Shown here: positions 28,313 through 38,096 of the stretch, piece after piece
Layout of the letters: each line of letters begins with the position of its first letter
Numbering within the stretch: the stretch's first letter is position 1
NCBI RefSeq assembly: GCF_009834805.1
Contig: NZ_WVHO01000012.1
Span: 1-64,000 of the forward strand
Source: Saccharibacter sp. 17.LH.SD
GTDB lineage: Bacteria; Pseudomonadota; Alphaproteobacteria; Acetobacterales; Acetobacteraceae
DNA length: 64,000 nucleotides
Direction of reading: 5' to 3'
The notes under the pieces: generated by a model
Told to the model about the DNA's origin: nothing
Database searches by the model: none
What the model saw: the letters and a program-made list of their open reading frames with translations, nothing else
Program-made: the position numbers and the translations under genes

Positions 28313-30100
28313 CTAAACGAGGCGCTTTCCCTCTTCGGTCAGCTCTGCTCCCCCCACGACTTTACCAGACCCTAGGAGCATCTGATCATGAGTGGCACCT
28401 GACGGAATCATCGGGTAGCAGCTTTCTTCCTCTGTCACATGGACATCCACCAAGACAGGTCCATCATGGGCCAACATAGCCTCAATCGTGCTATCAAGTT
28501 CACCCAATGTCGTCGCGCGCAGCCCCTTAATCCCAAAGGCCTCTGCTAATTTTACAAAGTCAGGCAATGCATCACTATATGACTGTGAATAACGCGAGTT
28601 ATGGACCAATTCCTGCCATTGACGGACCATCCCCAAATAATGATTGTTGAGGATGAAAATCTTCACCGGTAGGCGATATTGAACAATCGTTCCCAACTCT
28701 TGAATATTCATGAGTGTGGAAGCTTCCCCGGCAATATCAATGACCAAAGCATCCGGATGGGCAACTTGGACCCCCTCAGCAGCAGGAAGACCATATCCCA
28801 TCGTTCCCAGACCGCCAGAGGTCAACCAATGACGTGGCGCATCAAACCCAAAAAACTGAGCTGCCCACATCTGATGTTGTCCAACCTCAGTAGAAACAAA
28901 CGTATCACGTCCGGTCTTTTTCGATAGCTCATAAAGACGACGCACTGCGTGTTGAGGTTTAATGGACGCCTTTGCATCTTTACCTTGCTCGTAGCCAAAT
29001 CCATTAATGGCACGCCAGGCAGCAATATCCTGCCACCATGCTGAAAGATCGGATGGCTTTGTATCACCCCACGCCGCTAAAAGAGCTTTAAGCGTCGCCT
29101 TTAAATCCCCCTGAAGTTTGACATCCGAGGGGATAATTTTGCCAAACTCACGAGGGTCGATATCTGCTTGGATTTTAAAGGAATGTGGCGAAAACCCATC
29201 CACGCGCCCCGTTACACGGTCATCAAACCGCGCGCCCAGCGCAATCAACACATCACAATCATGCGCGGCCATGTTGGCTTCAACAGCCCCATGCATGCCT
29301 AACATACCAAGAAAATGATCATTTGATGCAGGGAAAGCCCCAAGCCCCATCAAGGTTGAGGTAACAGGGAACCCCGTACGTTTTGCGAGCTCACGCAATA
29401 AATCGGATGCTTCATCCCCTGCATTGATAACACCACCCCCCGTATAGAATAACGGCTTTTTAGCCTTCTTCATCGCGTCGACAGCACGGGCAATGGCCGC
29501 TTCATCCACGCTCTCTTTTGCAGGTGCTGCAGCACTTTTCTGAGGAGCCGGTGGTAATGGAGCTTCAGAAACCGTGATATTTTTAGGAAGATCAACCAAT
29601 ACAGGCCCCGGGCGTCCGCTCCGTGCCAATTCAAACGCCTCACGCAACGTCGGTGCTAACTCAGCGGGATCACGCACCAAGGTACTCTTCTTCGTTACAG
29701 GGCTTGTAATCCCGACAACATCGGCTTCTTGGAAGGCGTCCTTTCCGATCAAGGGCACAGGAACTTGACCCGTCAGGCAAACGATCGGGATGGAATCCAT
29801 CTTTGCGTCCGTCAAACCCGTAACGGCGTTCGTCGCTCCAGGGCCTGACGTAACAAGCACAACACCAACTTTGCCCGTTGACCGTGCATAGGCCTCGGCT
29901 GCATGCACCGCTGCCTGCTCATGCCGGACTAAGATATGACGAATTGTTTTGCGTTCGAACAAAGCATCATAGATTGGCAAAACAGCACCGCCTGGATAAC
30001 CGAAGATAACCTCTACGCCTTGCTCTTCAAGAACACGTAGAACAACCTCCGCACCGGTCGGAACCATGAGAGATGTCGTAGTTGATTCATGAGCAGGCAT
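28313..30100 (-). CDS. ilvB: Acetolactate synthase, large (catalytic) subunit
   Basis: A thiamine-diphosphate enzyme that condenses pyruvate to acetolactate, or with 2-oxobutyrate to acetohydroxybutyrate. 595 residues in the three-domain family layout: GYPGGAVLPIYDAL and the catalytic Glu in RHEQAAVHAAEAYARSTG at the N-terminus, FAD region in the centre, and a diphosphate-binding GEASTLMNIQELGTIVQYRLP near the C-terminus with GD replaced by GE. AGGAG lies five bases before ATG. The gene follows miaA by 33 bp. The regulatory subunit gene ilvN, usual next neighbour, is missing here. Confidence 0.95.
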   Translation of the reverse strand: MPAHESTTTSLMVPTGAEVVLRVLEEQGVEVIFGYPGGAVLPIYDALFERKTIRHILVRHEQAAVHAAEAYARSTGKVGVVLVTSGPGATNAVTGLTDAKMDSIPIVCLTGQVPVPLIGKDAFQEADVVGITSPVTKKSTLVRDPAELAPTLREAFELARSGRPGPVLVDLPKNITVSEAPLPPAPQKSAAAPAKESVDEAAIARAVDAMKKAKKPLFYTGGGVINAGDEASDLLRELAKRTGFPVTSTLMGLGAFPASNDHFLGMLGMHGAVEANMAAHDCDVLIALGARFDDRVTGRVDGFSPHSFKIQADIDPREFGKIIPSDVKLQGDLKATLKALLAAWGDTKPSDLSAWWQDIAAWRAINGFGYEQGKDAKASIKPQHAVRRLYELSKKTGRDTFVSTEVGQHQMWAAQFFGFDAPRHWLTSGGLGTMGYGLPAAEGVQVAHPDALVIDIAGEASTLMNIQELGTIVQYRLPVKIFILNNHYLGMVRQWQELVHNSRYSQSYSDALPDFVKLAEAFGIKGLRATTLGELDSTIEAMLAHDGPVLVDVHVTEEESCYPMIPSGATHDQMLLGSGKVVGGAELTEEGKRLV

Positions 30101-30133
30101 AGAAGCTCCTATTCCAAGGCCGCGAAACGGCCT

Positions 30134-31123
30134 CTAGGTGTAAAGACCCGTCGAAGAGAGGTCAATTCGATTTAACATAAAATTTTCTATTTTTTGTATT
30201 TCACTTTCCAAAAGTTTCTCATTTATATCAAATCTGTGAAATGAAATGATAGAATCCCCCTCTTTCCCCAGTGCATGATGACGAAACCACGTCGCCTGAC
30301 GACGCGTATACCGCCCTGTTGCGCGCACAGCCATTTCCGTCGCTTCTTCCAAAGAGGAATCCCCATTTAAAACATGCGCAAGCTCTGGCACCCCATGCGC
30401 ACGCATCACTGGGAGAGTAGGAGGGAGTTTTTTGGCTAGAAGTGCCTTCACTTCTTCGAGAGCGCCAACGCGTATCATGCGCTCAAATCTCACGGCGATC
30501 GCCGCCCGCAATTGATCCCGCGGCGGGTCTAACCGAACTGAGACAAAACGACATGGGGCAGGAGGAAGAGCGACCTCCTCTTGCCAGGAAGATAAGCCCC
30601 TTCCTGTGCCAATTCTTACTTCCCAAGCACGTGCAATACGCTGAGAATCCTGCGGATTAAGGCGAGACGCTGTTTGGGGATCCAACGCCAAAAGACGTTC
30701 ATATAAGGCTGGGGCTCCAATCTCTTCCAAAAGAGTGCGTGCTTCTCGCCGCGCCTCTTCACCAGGGTCAGGAACCTCAACAAGCCCATCTGTAAGGGAA
30801 CGCAGATACATGCCCGTCCCACCACAGAGAATGGGCACACGCCCTTCCTGCCAACAACGTTGCATTTCCGATAAGGCTTGTTGACGCCACCATGCAACAC
30901 TCCCCGCTTGTGATGCTTCCAACACCCCATAAAGACGGTGCGGTACTGCCGCTTCATCCTCCGCTGCAGGACGTGCCGTTAGAATATGCAAATCGTGATA
31001 AACTTGCATGGAATCTGCATTGATGACTGTACCGCAACACAGCTTTGCCAAATGAAGCGCTAATGCTGACTTGCCCGAACACGTTGGTCCGGCCACAATG
31101 ATCGCGTTTTCAGAAGCATTCAT
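30134..31123 (-). CDS. miaA: tRNA dimethylallyltransferase
   Basis: Adds the isopentenyl group to A37 of tRNAs reading UNN codons. 329 residues with P-loop GPTCSGKSALALHLA, NADSMQVYHDLHILTARP, GGTGMYLRSLTDG, and the terminal RYTRRQATWFRHH motif. The last 30 or so residues are a lysine/isoleucine-rich tail from AT-rich DNA. It is the first gene of a leftward unit with ilvB and ilvC and is divergent from serB, with 45 bp between starts. Confidence 0.95.
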   Translation of the reverse strand: MNASENAIIVAGPTCSGKSALALHLAKLCCGTVINADSMQVYHDLHILTARPAAEDEAAVPHRLYGVLEASQAGSVAWWRQQALSEMQRCWQEGRVPILCGGTGMYLRSLTDGLVEVPDPGEEARREARTLLEEIGAPALYERLLALDPQTASRLNPQDSQRIARAWEVRIGTGRGLSSWQEEVALPPAPCRFVSVRLDPPRDQLRAAIAVRFERMIRVGALEEVKALLAKKLPPTLPVMRAHGVPELAHVLNGDSSLEEATEMAVRATGRYTRRQATWFRHHALGKEGDSIISFHRFDINEKLLESEIQKIENFMLNRIDLSSTGLYT

Positions 31124-31168
31124 CGTGCTGTTCTGGCCCTACCTTCTGAACTGTTAGCGAGAACTATC

Positions 31169-32068
31169 ATGTCCCTTCCCTATGTTCTTACCCTTGTCGC
31201 CAACCGACGCAACGGTACCCTACCGAAAGAAGCGATTGATATCGCCCGTAATTTGGTCAAAGGCGAGGCCCCTGTCGTCCTTTCTGAGGGAGAGGCTGTT
31301 GATATTCCTTGTCCTACCCCAGAAGCTGGTGCCGCAACACACGCCACCATCCGTGCAGCGTTAGCTTCCCTTAAGGTTGATGCTCTGCTCAATAAATCAC
31401 GTGGTCGTCGCAAAGCCATCCTTATTTCCGACATGGATAGCACCACTTTTGCCGGGGAAACACTAGACGAGCTCGCCAAACGCACCGGTACGGGAGAAAA
31501 GATTGCCGAAATCACAAACCGTGCGATGAATGGTGAGATGGACTTCGCAACGTCTCTGCGTGAACGCACCATTGTTCTTGCTGGTCAGCCTGAATCCCTG
31601 CTCGACGAAGTACTACACGTCCTTAAATTAAGTGACGGTGTTCGTGAACTTGTCCAAACCATGAAAGCACACGGCGCCCGTACGGCACTGATCTCTGGTG
31701 GCTTTGATTGGTTCACGGCTCGTGCCGCTCCGCTCTGTGGCTTCGACGAGCATTACGGTAACGATCTTGAAATTAAAAACGGTATTATCACAGGCCAACT
31801 CCTCGGCCCCATCCTTGGCCCTGAAGAGAAAAAACTTCACCTTGAGCGGATGTGCGAAGAGCGTGGCGTTAAAATACAAGCCAGCATCACAACGGGGGAT
31901 GGCGCAAACGATATTCCTATGCTGCAAGCAGCCGGGATGGGCATTGCTTTCCACGCAAAGCCAAATGTCCGCAAAGTTATTGACCGTCAGGTGAATTTCT
32001 GCGGGATGCGTGCTCACATCTTCGCCCAGGGTTATCCAGCTTCTGCCATTGTTGGTAGCGAAGATTAA
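31169..32068 (+). CDS. serB: Phosphoserine phosphatase
   Basis: The last step of serine synthesis, a HAD-family hydrolase. 299 residues. HAD motif I is DMDSTTFAGETLDELA (nucleophile Asp in DMDST), motif II is ALISGGFDWF and motif III/IV GDGANDIPMLQAAGMGIAF. The N-terminal 90 or so residues form the extra ACT-like region of the long SerB type. Serine made here feeds glycine and the gcv system. It converges with the dciA-like gene with a 4-base overlap of stops. Confidence 0.94.
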   Translation: MSLPYVLTLVANRRNGTLPKEAIDIARNLVKGEAPVVLSEGEAVDIPCPTPEAGAATHATIRAALASLKVDALLNKSRGRRKAILISDMDSTTFAGETLDELAKRTGTGEKIAEITNRAMNGEMDFATSLRERTIVLAGQPESLLDEVLHVLKLSDGVRELVQTMKAHGARTALISGGFDWFTARAAPLCGFDEHYGNDLEIKNGIITGQLLGPILGPEEKKLHLERMCEERGVKIQASITTGDGANDIPMLQAAGMGIAFHAKPNVRKVIDRQVNFCGMRAHIFAQGYPASAIVGSED

Positions 32069-32598
32069 TTCTTACGGTGGCGTGACTGGGCGGCAATATG
32101 GCCGCCCAACCGCTCTAGAGCTTCACGCAAAGGCCCCTCTTCCATATCCGATACAATAAAAGGTCGAGAGGATAGTTTTCGTCTCTTAGGTAGTGAAGTC
32201 ATTATTGTACGATCTTGTATAATTTTTAATTGCTGTATGACAGCATCACCACGCAATCCACACGCCATATTAATCTGCTCTATAATTCTTGGCATGCCAT
32301 ACTGAATTTCCATCGCCACAGGACCAGAACAACGGATCGTTAACACGCCGGGTCGTAAGCGGCATGGTTCACTTTGCTGGGCCAAATGGGGGCCCACAAT
32401 ATGCTCCCAATCCATGACAAGACGCACAAAAAGTGGTGACTTTCTCCGAAAAGCTTGGCGAGTCAGCGCCGGAATGAGCGCACCAATCATCCGAGCACCT
32501 GAACGTGATGATTCAACCACTTCTTTTGGTATTTTAACGGGTGAATGAGACACCCTTTTTTGGCCTCTGCTCTTGTCGAATGGCTGTTTCTTCGTCAT
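32065..32598 (-). CDS. DUF721/DciA family protein
   Basis: About 177 residues. The central domain (about 55-140) matches the DUF721 pattern: LFVRLVMDWEHIVGPHLAQQSEPCRLRPGVLTIRC, then AMEIQYGMPRIIEQINMACG. DciA proteins are the ancestral loaders or assistants of the replicative helicase DnaB, so a replication role is likely but not proven here. Both ends are basic. I chose ATG 32598 behind AGGTGG; a GTG at 32604 is also possible. The gene is divergent from mutY, with starts only about ten bases apart. Confidence 0.8.
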   Translation of the reverse strand: MTKKQPFDKSRGQKRVSHSPVKIPKEVVESSRSGARMIGALIPALTRQAFRRKSPLFVRLVMDWEHIVGPHLAQQSEPCRLRPGVLTIRCSGPVAMEIQYGMPRIIEQINMACGLRGDAVIQQLKIIQDRTIMTSLPKRRKLSSRPFIVSDMEEGPLREALERLGGHIAAQSRHRKN

Positions 32599-32608
32599 AT
32601 CCACCTAC

Positions 32609-33670
32609 GTGATACTTGATGCACCTTCTCTACTCCGCTGGTATGATCGCCATCGCCGTGACCTCCCTTGGCGCGCAAAAAATGGCCAAGACGCTGACCC
32701 TTACCATGTATGGCTCAGTGAAATCATGCTGCAACAAACCACTGTTCAAACAGTACGTCCTTATTACGAGCGTTTTCTCAAACGCTTCCCACACATTCAT
32801 GATCTTGCTCAAGCACCACAAGCAGATGTTTTACAGCTTTGGGCTGGTCTAGGCTATTATGCCCGTGCACGTAATCTCCATGCATGTGCTCAGCACATTG
32901 CTGAGCAAGGCACTTTTCCGCGTGATCTCGACTCATTGCTCAAACTCCCTGGGATAGGGGCATATACAGCACGTGCGATTGCTTCAATCGCCTTTAATCA
33001 ACCAGTCGTTCCCGTCGATGGTAATGTTGAGCGTATTACCGCACGTCTCTTCAATATAGAGGATCCTCTTCCTACATCACGGCCTTTGCTGGCACGCCAC
33101 GCCTCCACACTGAATGCTCATCTTGACGCTCAAAAACGCCCTTCTGATTTTGCTCAAGCTCTTTTTGACCTTGGGGCAACATTATGCACGCCGCGCAACC
33201 CTTCCTGCTTAACCTGCCCCTTACAAAAAAACTGCCAAGGCCTTGAAGCCGGTCAGGCAGACACTCTCCCACGCCGCCTCCCCAAAAAGCCGCGCCCCAA
33301 TCGTTATGGGGTTTATTTCCGTCTCATCAAACCTGATGGCGCCATATTATTACGCCAACGTCCCTCCCATGGGCTCCTCGGCGGGACAAACGAATTACCA
33401 GGAACCCCATGGGAGGATCAGCCTTGGGACTTTCACGATGCTTTAACATTTGCGCCTTATAAGGGCCCATGGCGTCATCGTGGACAGATAAAGCACATAT
33501 TCAGCCACTTTACTCTTTATCTCAATGTCTATGAATATTTACTTTCTGATAACGAATTACAGCATGACATAAAACCATCATTTGGAAAATTTCTTTTCCT
33601 TAATGAATCCATTCTTTCAGGAGCTATGAAAAAATGTATTCTCATTGGAAAAACTGACCCAGTATTGTAG
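32609..33670 (+). CDS. mutY: A/G-specific adenine glycosylase
   Basis: Removes adenine mispaired with 8-oxoguanine. About 353 residues: helix-hairpin-helix LPGIGAYTARAIASIAFNQ with the catalytic Asp in VPVDGNVERI, the [4Fe-4S] ligands C-x6-C-x2-C-x5-C in CTPRNPSCLTCPLQKNC, and a C-terminal MutT-like domain (RYGVYFRLI, then KHIFSHFTLYLNVYEY). The likely start is GTG 32609, giving MILDAPSLLRWYD, close to the usual MutY N-terminus; a TTG at 32573 would overlap the divergent dciA-like gene. Confidence 0.93.
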   Translation: MILDAPSLLRWYDRHRRDLPWRAKNGQDADPYHVWLSEIMLQQTTVQTVRPYYERFLKRFPHIHDLAQAPQADVLQLWAGLGYYARARNLHACAQHIAEQGTFPRDLDSLLKLPGIGAYTARAIASIAFNQPVVPVDGNVERITARLFNIEDPLPTSRPLLARHASTLNAHLDAQKRPSDFAQALFDLGATLCTPRNPSCLTCPLQKNCQGLEAGQADTLPRRLPKKPRPNRYGVYFRLIKPDGAILLRQRPSHGLLGGTNELPGTPWEDQPWDFHDALTFAPYKGPWRHRGQIKHIFSHFTLYLNVYEYLLSDNELQHDIKPSFGKFLFLNESILSGAMKKCILIGKTDPVL

Positions 33671-33704
33671 AATAAGTTGCTATAATTAGGAGGAATTATT
33701 TAAT

Positions 33705-34337
33705 ATGAGTGATTCAACATTGTTGACGCATCTATGGCTTCTCGATTGGTTTGGACATATCATTGACCACGATCCCATTCGCGATGAGTTAATCCGCCGC
33801 CCTTTCACACCCTACAATTATCCAGATCTTTTTGCTTTAGCACCACTCCCTTTGAAACTCCCTGCGACAGCCATGCTCCGCAAACGTTCCACTCTCCCAC
33901 GCGCTTTCCCTGATCTCGAAATGGTTGACGCGGGGGACAATCTCATTGGACTACGCGTTAAAGAACGTAACTCCTGGTTTAGCATTAACCCACGCAATGA
34001 GCTAACACACTTCAACGCTGCAAGCTTAATGGGATGGGAAAAATTTAGCCCACTAACCATAGAGATGTTCAATGGTCTCTCTGCTTTAATTGATCGAAAT
34101 AGCTCAGCAATTCTTGATTCTGAGGGCAAGGAGTGTGGCCCCGCTCACTTCCGTCCTGAAGGTGATAATGTTGTCGTTCTTCAAGATTTCCAGTTTTGTA
34201 CAGGACGCAACGCCCGACAATTACATGCCATTGGAGAACTCACTCCAGGCAATGAAACAACAATTACTCTACAGGGCTGGGGGGCAGATACTCAACAAAC
34301 GTTCACTATAAGATGTTTAAAAGAATCAAAAAGCTAA
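33705..34337 (+). CDS. Hypothetical protein, soluble, unknown function
   Basis: 210 residues with no signal peptide or membrane segment. AGGAGGAATTATTTAAT precedes the ATG, so it is well translated. Visible features are an N-terminal LLTHLWLLDWFGHIIDHDPIRDELIRRPF block, a middle with NSWFSINPRNELTHFNAASLMGWEKF, and a beta-rich C-terminus. I do not recognise a family. It follows mutY by 35 bp and may be co-transcribed, and it is followed by a terminator hairpin. Confidence 0.7.
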   Translation: MSDSTLLTHLWLLDWFGHIIDHDPIRDELIRRPFTPYNYPDLFALAPLPLKLPATAMLRKRSTLPRAFPDLEMVDAGDNLIGLRVKERNSWFSINPRNELTHFNAASLMGWEKFSPLTIEMFNGLSALIDRNSSAILDSEGKECGPAHFRPEGDNVVVLQDFQFCTGRNARQLHAIGELTPGNETTITLQGWGADTQQTFTIRCLKESKS

Positions 34338-34358
34338 TCCCATATCAATTTCACTAAA

Positions 34359-34384
34359 GGGCAGGAAATAATACCTTCCTGCCC
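34359..34384. terminator. Terminator hairpin between convergent genes
   Basis: 9-bp stem GGGCAGGAA / TTCCTGCCC with an 8-nt loop, 22 bp after the hypothetical gene and between it and the converging glutathione transferase gene. A short T-stretch follows after about ten bases. Confidence 0.6.
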
Positions 34385-34456
34385 CTACTCATTTTAAGTC
34401 ACTCAAAAATACTATCAGCACATTATAAATATTTATTCCTTAATTATCATAACTCG

Positions 34457-35089
34457 TTACTGATTGTTGTTAGATGCCTTCAAAACTTTATGAACAGAAG
34501 AATCTTTGGACATTGTATCCATAAACTGGGAAAGAGTTTTATAATTCTTCCAACTCGCTGTCCCAGGCATCGGCGTGGACCACCGTGTCATGATATAAGC
34601 ATAAGCATCCGCAACACTACGTCTGCCTCGATAAACATGGAGCCCACCAGAAGTCTCAATAAGATTATTCAAATGCTCCAAAACCCGTGCAACCCTAGCA
34701 TAGGCTGATTCTTTTACCGCAGAAATTCCAGACGAACTTGTTTCCGTTGTAAATCGTTGCGGAGCAAAATAAGGCCAGAAAGCCGGATGGAAATCACCTG
34801 TAAGAAACGACATTGTTTCAGTAAATTCCAATACCCCTTCTTTATCGGAAACAGCGCCAAGTTTTGCAGCAGGTGCCAAGTGAGCAACATATTGCAAAAT
34901 GGCATCAGCTTGAGTGTAAGGCCGCTGAGCCCCAATATCCAAAGCAGGAACAAGTCCTAAAGGATTGATTTTGAGGTAACTCTCAGCATGAGGATCTACT
35001 TTTTCAACCTCATGTTCAAGACCAGCCCATTCTAGAGCAATCCAGCACGCTAGAGCACATGTTCCTGGTGCATAATATAGTTTCAACAT
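34457..35089 (-). CDS. Glutathione S-transferase family protein
   Basis: 210 residues with the thioredoxin-like N-terminal domain LKLYYAPGTCALACWIALEWAG, whose Cys11 is in the position of the beta-class GST cysteine, then NPLGLVPALDIG (cis-Pro) and YTQADAILQYVA (glutathione gamma-Glu contact). The helical C-terminal domain is of normal length. Probable role is glutathione-linked detoxification or redox protection. It lies next to catalase but on a separate transcript. The substrate is unknown. Confidence 0.88.
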   Translation of the reverse strand: MLKLYYAPGTCALACWIALEWAGLEHEVEKVDPHAESYLKINPLGLVPALDIGAQRPYTQADAILQYVAHLAPAAKLGAVSDKEGVLEFTETMSFLTGDFHPAFWPYFAPQRFTTETSSSGISAVKESAYARVARVLEHLNNLIETSGGLHVYRGRRSVADAYAYIMTRWSTPMPGTASWKNYKTLSQFMDTMSKDSSVHKVLKASNNNQ

Positions 35090-35235
35090 GTCAATTTCCT
35101 TATGCAGGGCCTCAGGATGAGGGGCTCACACCCAGCTTCAACGAGTGATCCCTTCCTTTCAACCCAAAGCGCTTTGCGCAGACTGATGATATCGAAAATC
35201 CAATACAGAAGCACATTAATAATATCATATTAACG

Positions 35236-35267
35236 AAAAAGCCCCCCTGACATGATATCAGGAGGGC
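35236..35267 (-). terminator. Rho-independent terminator of katA
   Basis: On the minus strand a 10-bp stem GCCCTCCTGA / TCAGGGGGGC (one G-T pair, 7-nt loop) is followed by five T. It lies 60 bp after the catalase stop. Confidence 0.82.
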
Positions 35268-35326
35268 CTTCTAATATGCTCTTCATAAGAACCCCTTATA
35301 TGTTAAGGGACTCTTCTTCAAGCAGC

Positions 35327-36763
35327 TTAGCCTTTCAGCGCCTTACGAACACCTTCAGCCCAAGCTGGGTCAGCTTTCTCAAAATGAGCAAGCTGACGAT
35401 CAATGATGTGCTGAGGAACACCGGCCATGGCACCAGCTATGTTCTTATAAAAACGCTGTTTTTGAGCATCATCAAAGAGACGATACAAATTACCCGCTTG
35501 TGTGTAATCGTCACCGTCAGAACGATGATCATAATAAGCTGCATCACCGCTCACCCGCAAAGGTGGCTCGATAGCGCTTCTGTCCTCAACTGGACCACCA
35601 AAGGAATTTGGCTCATAGTACTCGCCATCACCATTCTTTGGTGAATCAAAGCGCATTGGCCCATCCAAATGATAGTTCTTAACAGGGAATTTCGGACGGT
35701 TAACCGGAAGGGCCTCATAATGTGTGCCAACGCGGTAACGGTGCGCATCAGCATAAGCAAAGATACGTCCCTGAAGCATCCGATCAGGTGAGAAACCAAT
35801 CCCTGGAACAATATTGGATGGCGAGAAAGAAGCCTGTTCAACCTCTGCAAAATAATTGTCTGGGTTACGGTTCAATTCCATTTCACCGACTTCGATCAAT
35901 GGATAGTCTTTATGAGACCATACTTTCGTTACATCGAATGGGTTGAAATTGACACGCTCAGCCTCAGTCTCTTCCATTACTTGGATGTAAACTTTCCAAC
36001 GTGGGAAGTCACCACGCTCGATGGCGTTGTAAAGATCAGCCTGCGATGACTCACGATCCCCACCAACAACCTGAGCGGCTTCTTCATTCGTGTAGAACTC
36101 ATGGCCCTGCTGGGTTTTGAAGTGGAACTTCACCCAGTAACGCTCGCCTTTCTCATTCCACAAAGAATATGTGTGGCTACCATATCCGTTGATGTGACGG
36201 AAACCTTTTGGCAAGCCGCGATCCGACATCAGAATAGCGACCTGATGCAAGCTCTCGGGGCTTAAGGACCAAAAATCCCACATCGCAGTTGCAGAACGCA
36301 AATGTGTACGAGGATGACGCTTTTGCGTGTGAATAAAGTCTGGGAACTTCAAAGGCTCACGGATGAAGAAAACTGGCGTATTGTTCCCAACAAGATCCCA
36401 GTTACCGTCTTCTGTATAGAACTTCAGCGCGAAGCCTCTTACGTCACGTTCTGCATCGGCAGCACCAGCTTCACCAGCAACTGTTGAGAACCGAGCAAAC
36501 ACCTCTGTGGTTTTACCAACCTTTGAGAAAACCTTCGCGCGCGTGTATTTGCTGATGTCATTGGTAATGGTCAATTTACCATGAGCACCTGACCCTTTTG
36601 CATGCACCGTACGCTCAGGAATACGCTCACGATTTTGATGAGCTAGTTTTTCCAAAAGCTGATAATTCTCTAACAACATTGGTCCCCGAGGACCGGCCGT
36701 CTTGCTGTCTTGGTTATTTGGCCATGGGGCACCAGCGGTCGTACGTAGTGTTTTATCAGACAT
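35327..36763 (-). CDS. katA: Heme catalase, small-subunit (clade 3) type
   Basis: Breaks hydrogen peroxide into water and oxygen. 478 residues, the short monofunctional heme catalase length. The catalytic His is His54 in [13 protein letters not shown], the distal Asn is Asn127 in [10 protein letters not shown], and the heme-ligand Tyr lies in [20 protein letters not shown] lies before the ATG. A Fur-type operator lies 196 bp upstream. Acetic acid bacteria generate peroxide in aerobic oxidation, so an abundant catalase fits. Confidence 0.97.
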   Translation of the reverse strand: MSDKTLRTTAGAPWPNNQDSKTAGPRGPMLLENYQLLEKLAHQNRERIPERTVHAKGSGAHGKLTITNDISKYTRAKVFSKVGKTTEVFARFSTVAGEAGAADAERDVRGFALKFYTEDGNWDLVGNNTPVFFIREPLKFPDFIHTQKRHPRTHLRSATAMWDFWSLSPESLHQVAILMSDRGLPKGFRHINGYGSHTYSLWNEKGERYWVKFHFKTQQGHEFYTNEEAAQVVGGDRESSQADLYNAIERGDFPRWKVYIQVMEETEAERVNFNPFDVTKVWSHKDYPLIEVGEMELNRNPDNYFAEVEQASFSPSNIVPGIGFSPDRMLQGRIFAYADAHRYRVGTHYEALPVNRPKFPVKNYHLDGPMRFDSPKNGDGEYYEPNSFGGPVEDRSAIEPPLRVSGDAAYYDHRSDGDDYTQAGNLYRLFDDAQKQRFYKNIAGAMAGVPQHIIDRQLAHFEKADPAWAEGVRKALKG

Positions 36764-36958
36764 GTTAAGGTCTCCTGCCTTTATCTATCTGGTTACGAAG
36801 AATAATTTATCCTACCAAAGAGTAAAGAGGATTAATCTTGTCTCTATTATCGATTCACTTGATGTTCCTCTCAAATGAACCCTTGCGCATTGTAAGATGA
36901 CTCTTCTTTCATTCAGAGTCTATTCTTAGAATTGAAATAATTAATTATTATGTATTAG

Positions 36959-36981
36959 ATGATAATGATTATCATTATCAT
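36959..36981. promoter_or_regulatory. Near-perfect Fur box upstream of katA
   Basis: GATAATGATTATCATTATC at 36961-36979 matches the classical 19-bp Fur box GATAATGATAATCATTATC at all but the central, symmetry-neutral base. The palindrome extends to 11-bp arms (36959-36981). It lies 36 bp after the CorA-family gene stop and 196 bp before the katA start, both on the minus strand, so katA or an unseen small RNA in the leader is the likely target. Confidence 0.8.
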
Positions 36982-37016
36982 TTTTATGCGCTTCAACGAC
37001 TTATAAACACTCTTTA

Positions 37017-38096
37017 TCACAGTAATCTTACTAACTTCATAATGATGAACGTAACGGCCATAGCAAGGAAACAGAAAACCCCTGCAAAAACAGTTCCCCA
37101 ACTCCCAACAGCAAGAAACATGCCGCCCGTATTCATACCAAAAAATCCCGTCACAAACGTTGCAGGCAGCATCAACGTCGTCACGATAGTGAGGATATAA
37201 AGGCGACGATTTGTTTCTTCTGCCTGGCCAGAACCTAACTCATCCTGCAAAGAACGTGCACGATCTTGTAAGGCAATAAGATCATCCAAGGCTGCATGAA
37301 TTTGCTCTTCTGCACGATCACGCAAATCATCCTCTGCCCATTCTGGTAATTCTAAATCCTCATCGCGTAACACACGATCGATCGGCATCACCACACGCCG
37401 AAGTTCTGTCGCTCGCCGGCGGACCTTTCCGACGATCCCCCCGAGATGCCCCAAATCAGACCCATGCTCAATCGTGAGCAAAACATCTTCAGCGCGATCC
37501 AATTCGTCATCTAGCTGGGCTAATTGGCGTCTCACCGTTCCTGTAAAATCACGTAGAATACGGTCAATCACCCCAGCGGGATTTTTGGGGATGTGATGGC
37601 CATGAAGAGAGCGATAAGCCGCTCCCAAAACAGGGATAGGCGTCCGACGTGTTGTGATAAGAATATGTTGTCGCATAGCAAATCGCCATGCACAAATTTC
37701 CCGATCTTCCTCAGCGAGAGCATCATCAAATGCTGGCAAGGCTCCCCATACGGTATCGTCTTGCGCTTCTAATGCGATATTGTACTCTGTTTCCGCGAGC
37801 ATAGCGCCAACTTCTTCGGGCATTCCTTTAAGATGGGCAACATGCGCGCGCGCCGAGCTGTGTACTGTATCAAAATGTAACCACACCCAACTATCCGGTG
37901 TGTTGACCAATTCTCCTTCATCGAAAGAAGCCGAAAGAATCGCATCAACAGCCTCAGCATCTAATGACTCAATCTCTTTTCCTGGTGTCACCTTGATAGC
38001 CCACACCAGCCCTCTTGCGACACTCGGCTTCTTTTCTCCCCGTAAAGAGGGATCTAAGACAGTAAACGGGAAGTTGCGAGCAGTATGATCGGGCAC
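37017..38096 (-). CDS. CorA/ZntB-family divalent cation transporter
   Basis: 359 residues. A large acidic, helical cytoplasmic domain is followed by two C-terminal membrane helices (about 295-315 and 330-352), with the family signature FFGMNTGG between them (GMN loop). The long stalk helix includes LLTIEHGSDLGHLGG and RRVVMPIDRVLRDE. The N-terminal VWLHFDTVHSSARAHV resembles ZntB more than Mg-specific CorA, so zinc or magnesium transport is possible. It stands upstream of the Fur box and katA on the same strand. Confidence 0.85.
   Translation of the reverse strand: MPDHTARNFPFTVLDPSLRGEKKPSVARGLVWAIKVTPGKEIESLDAEAVDAILSASFDEGELVNTPDSWVWLHFDTVHSSARAHVAHLKGMPEEVGAMLAETEYNIALEAQDDTVWGALPAFDDALAEEDREICAWRFAMRQHILITTRRTPIPVLGAAYRSLHGHHIPKNPAGVIDRILRDFTGTVRRQLAQLDDELDRAEDVLLTIEHGSDLGHLGGIVGKVRRRATELRRVVMPIDRVLRDEDLELPEWAEDDLRDRAEEQIHAALDDLIALQDRARSLQDELGSGQAEETNRRLYILTIVTTLMLPATFVTGFFGMNTGGMFLAVGSWGTVFAGVFCFLAMAVTFIIMKLVRLL

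Noticed and set aside
32609-33670. Premature-stop or frameshift in mutY
   Set aside because: The frame is intact with all catalytic and Fe-S residues; only the start codon is unusual.
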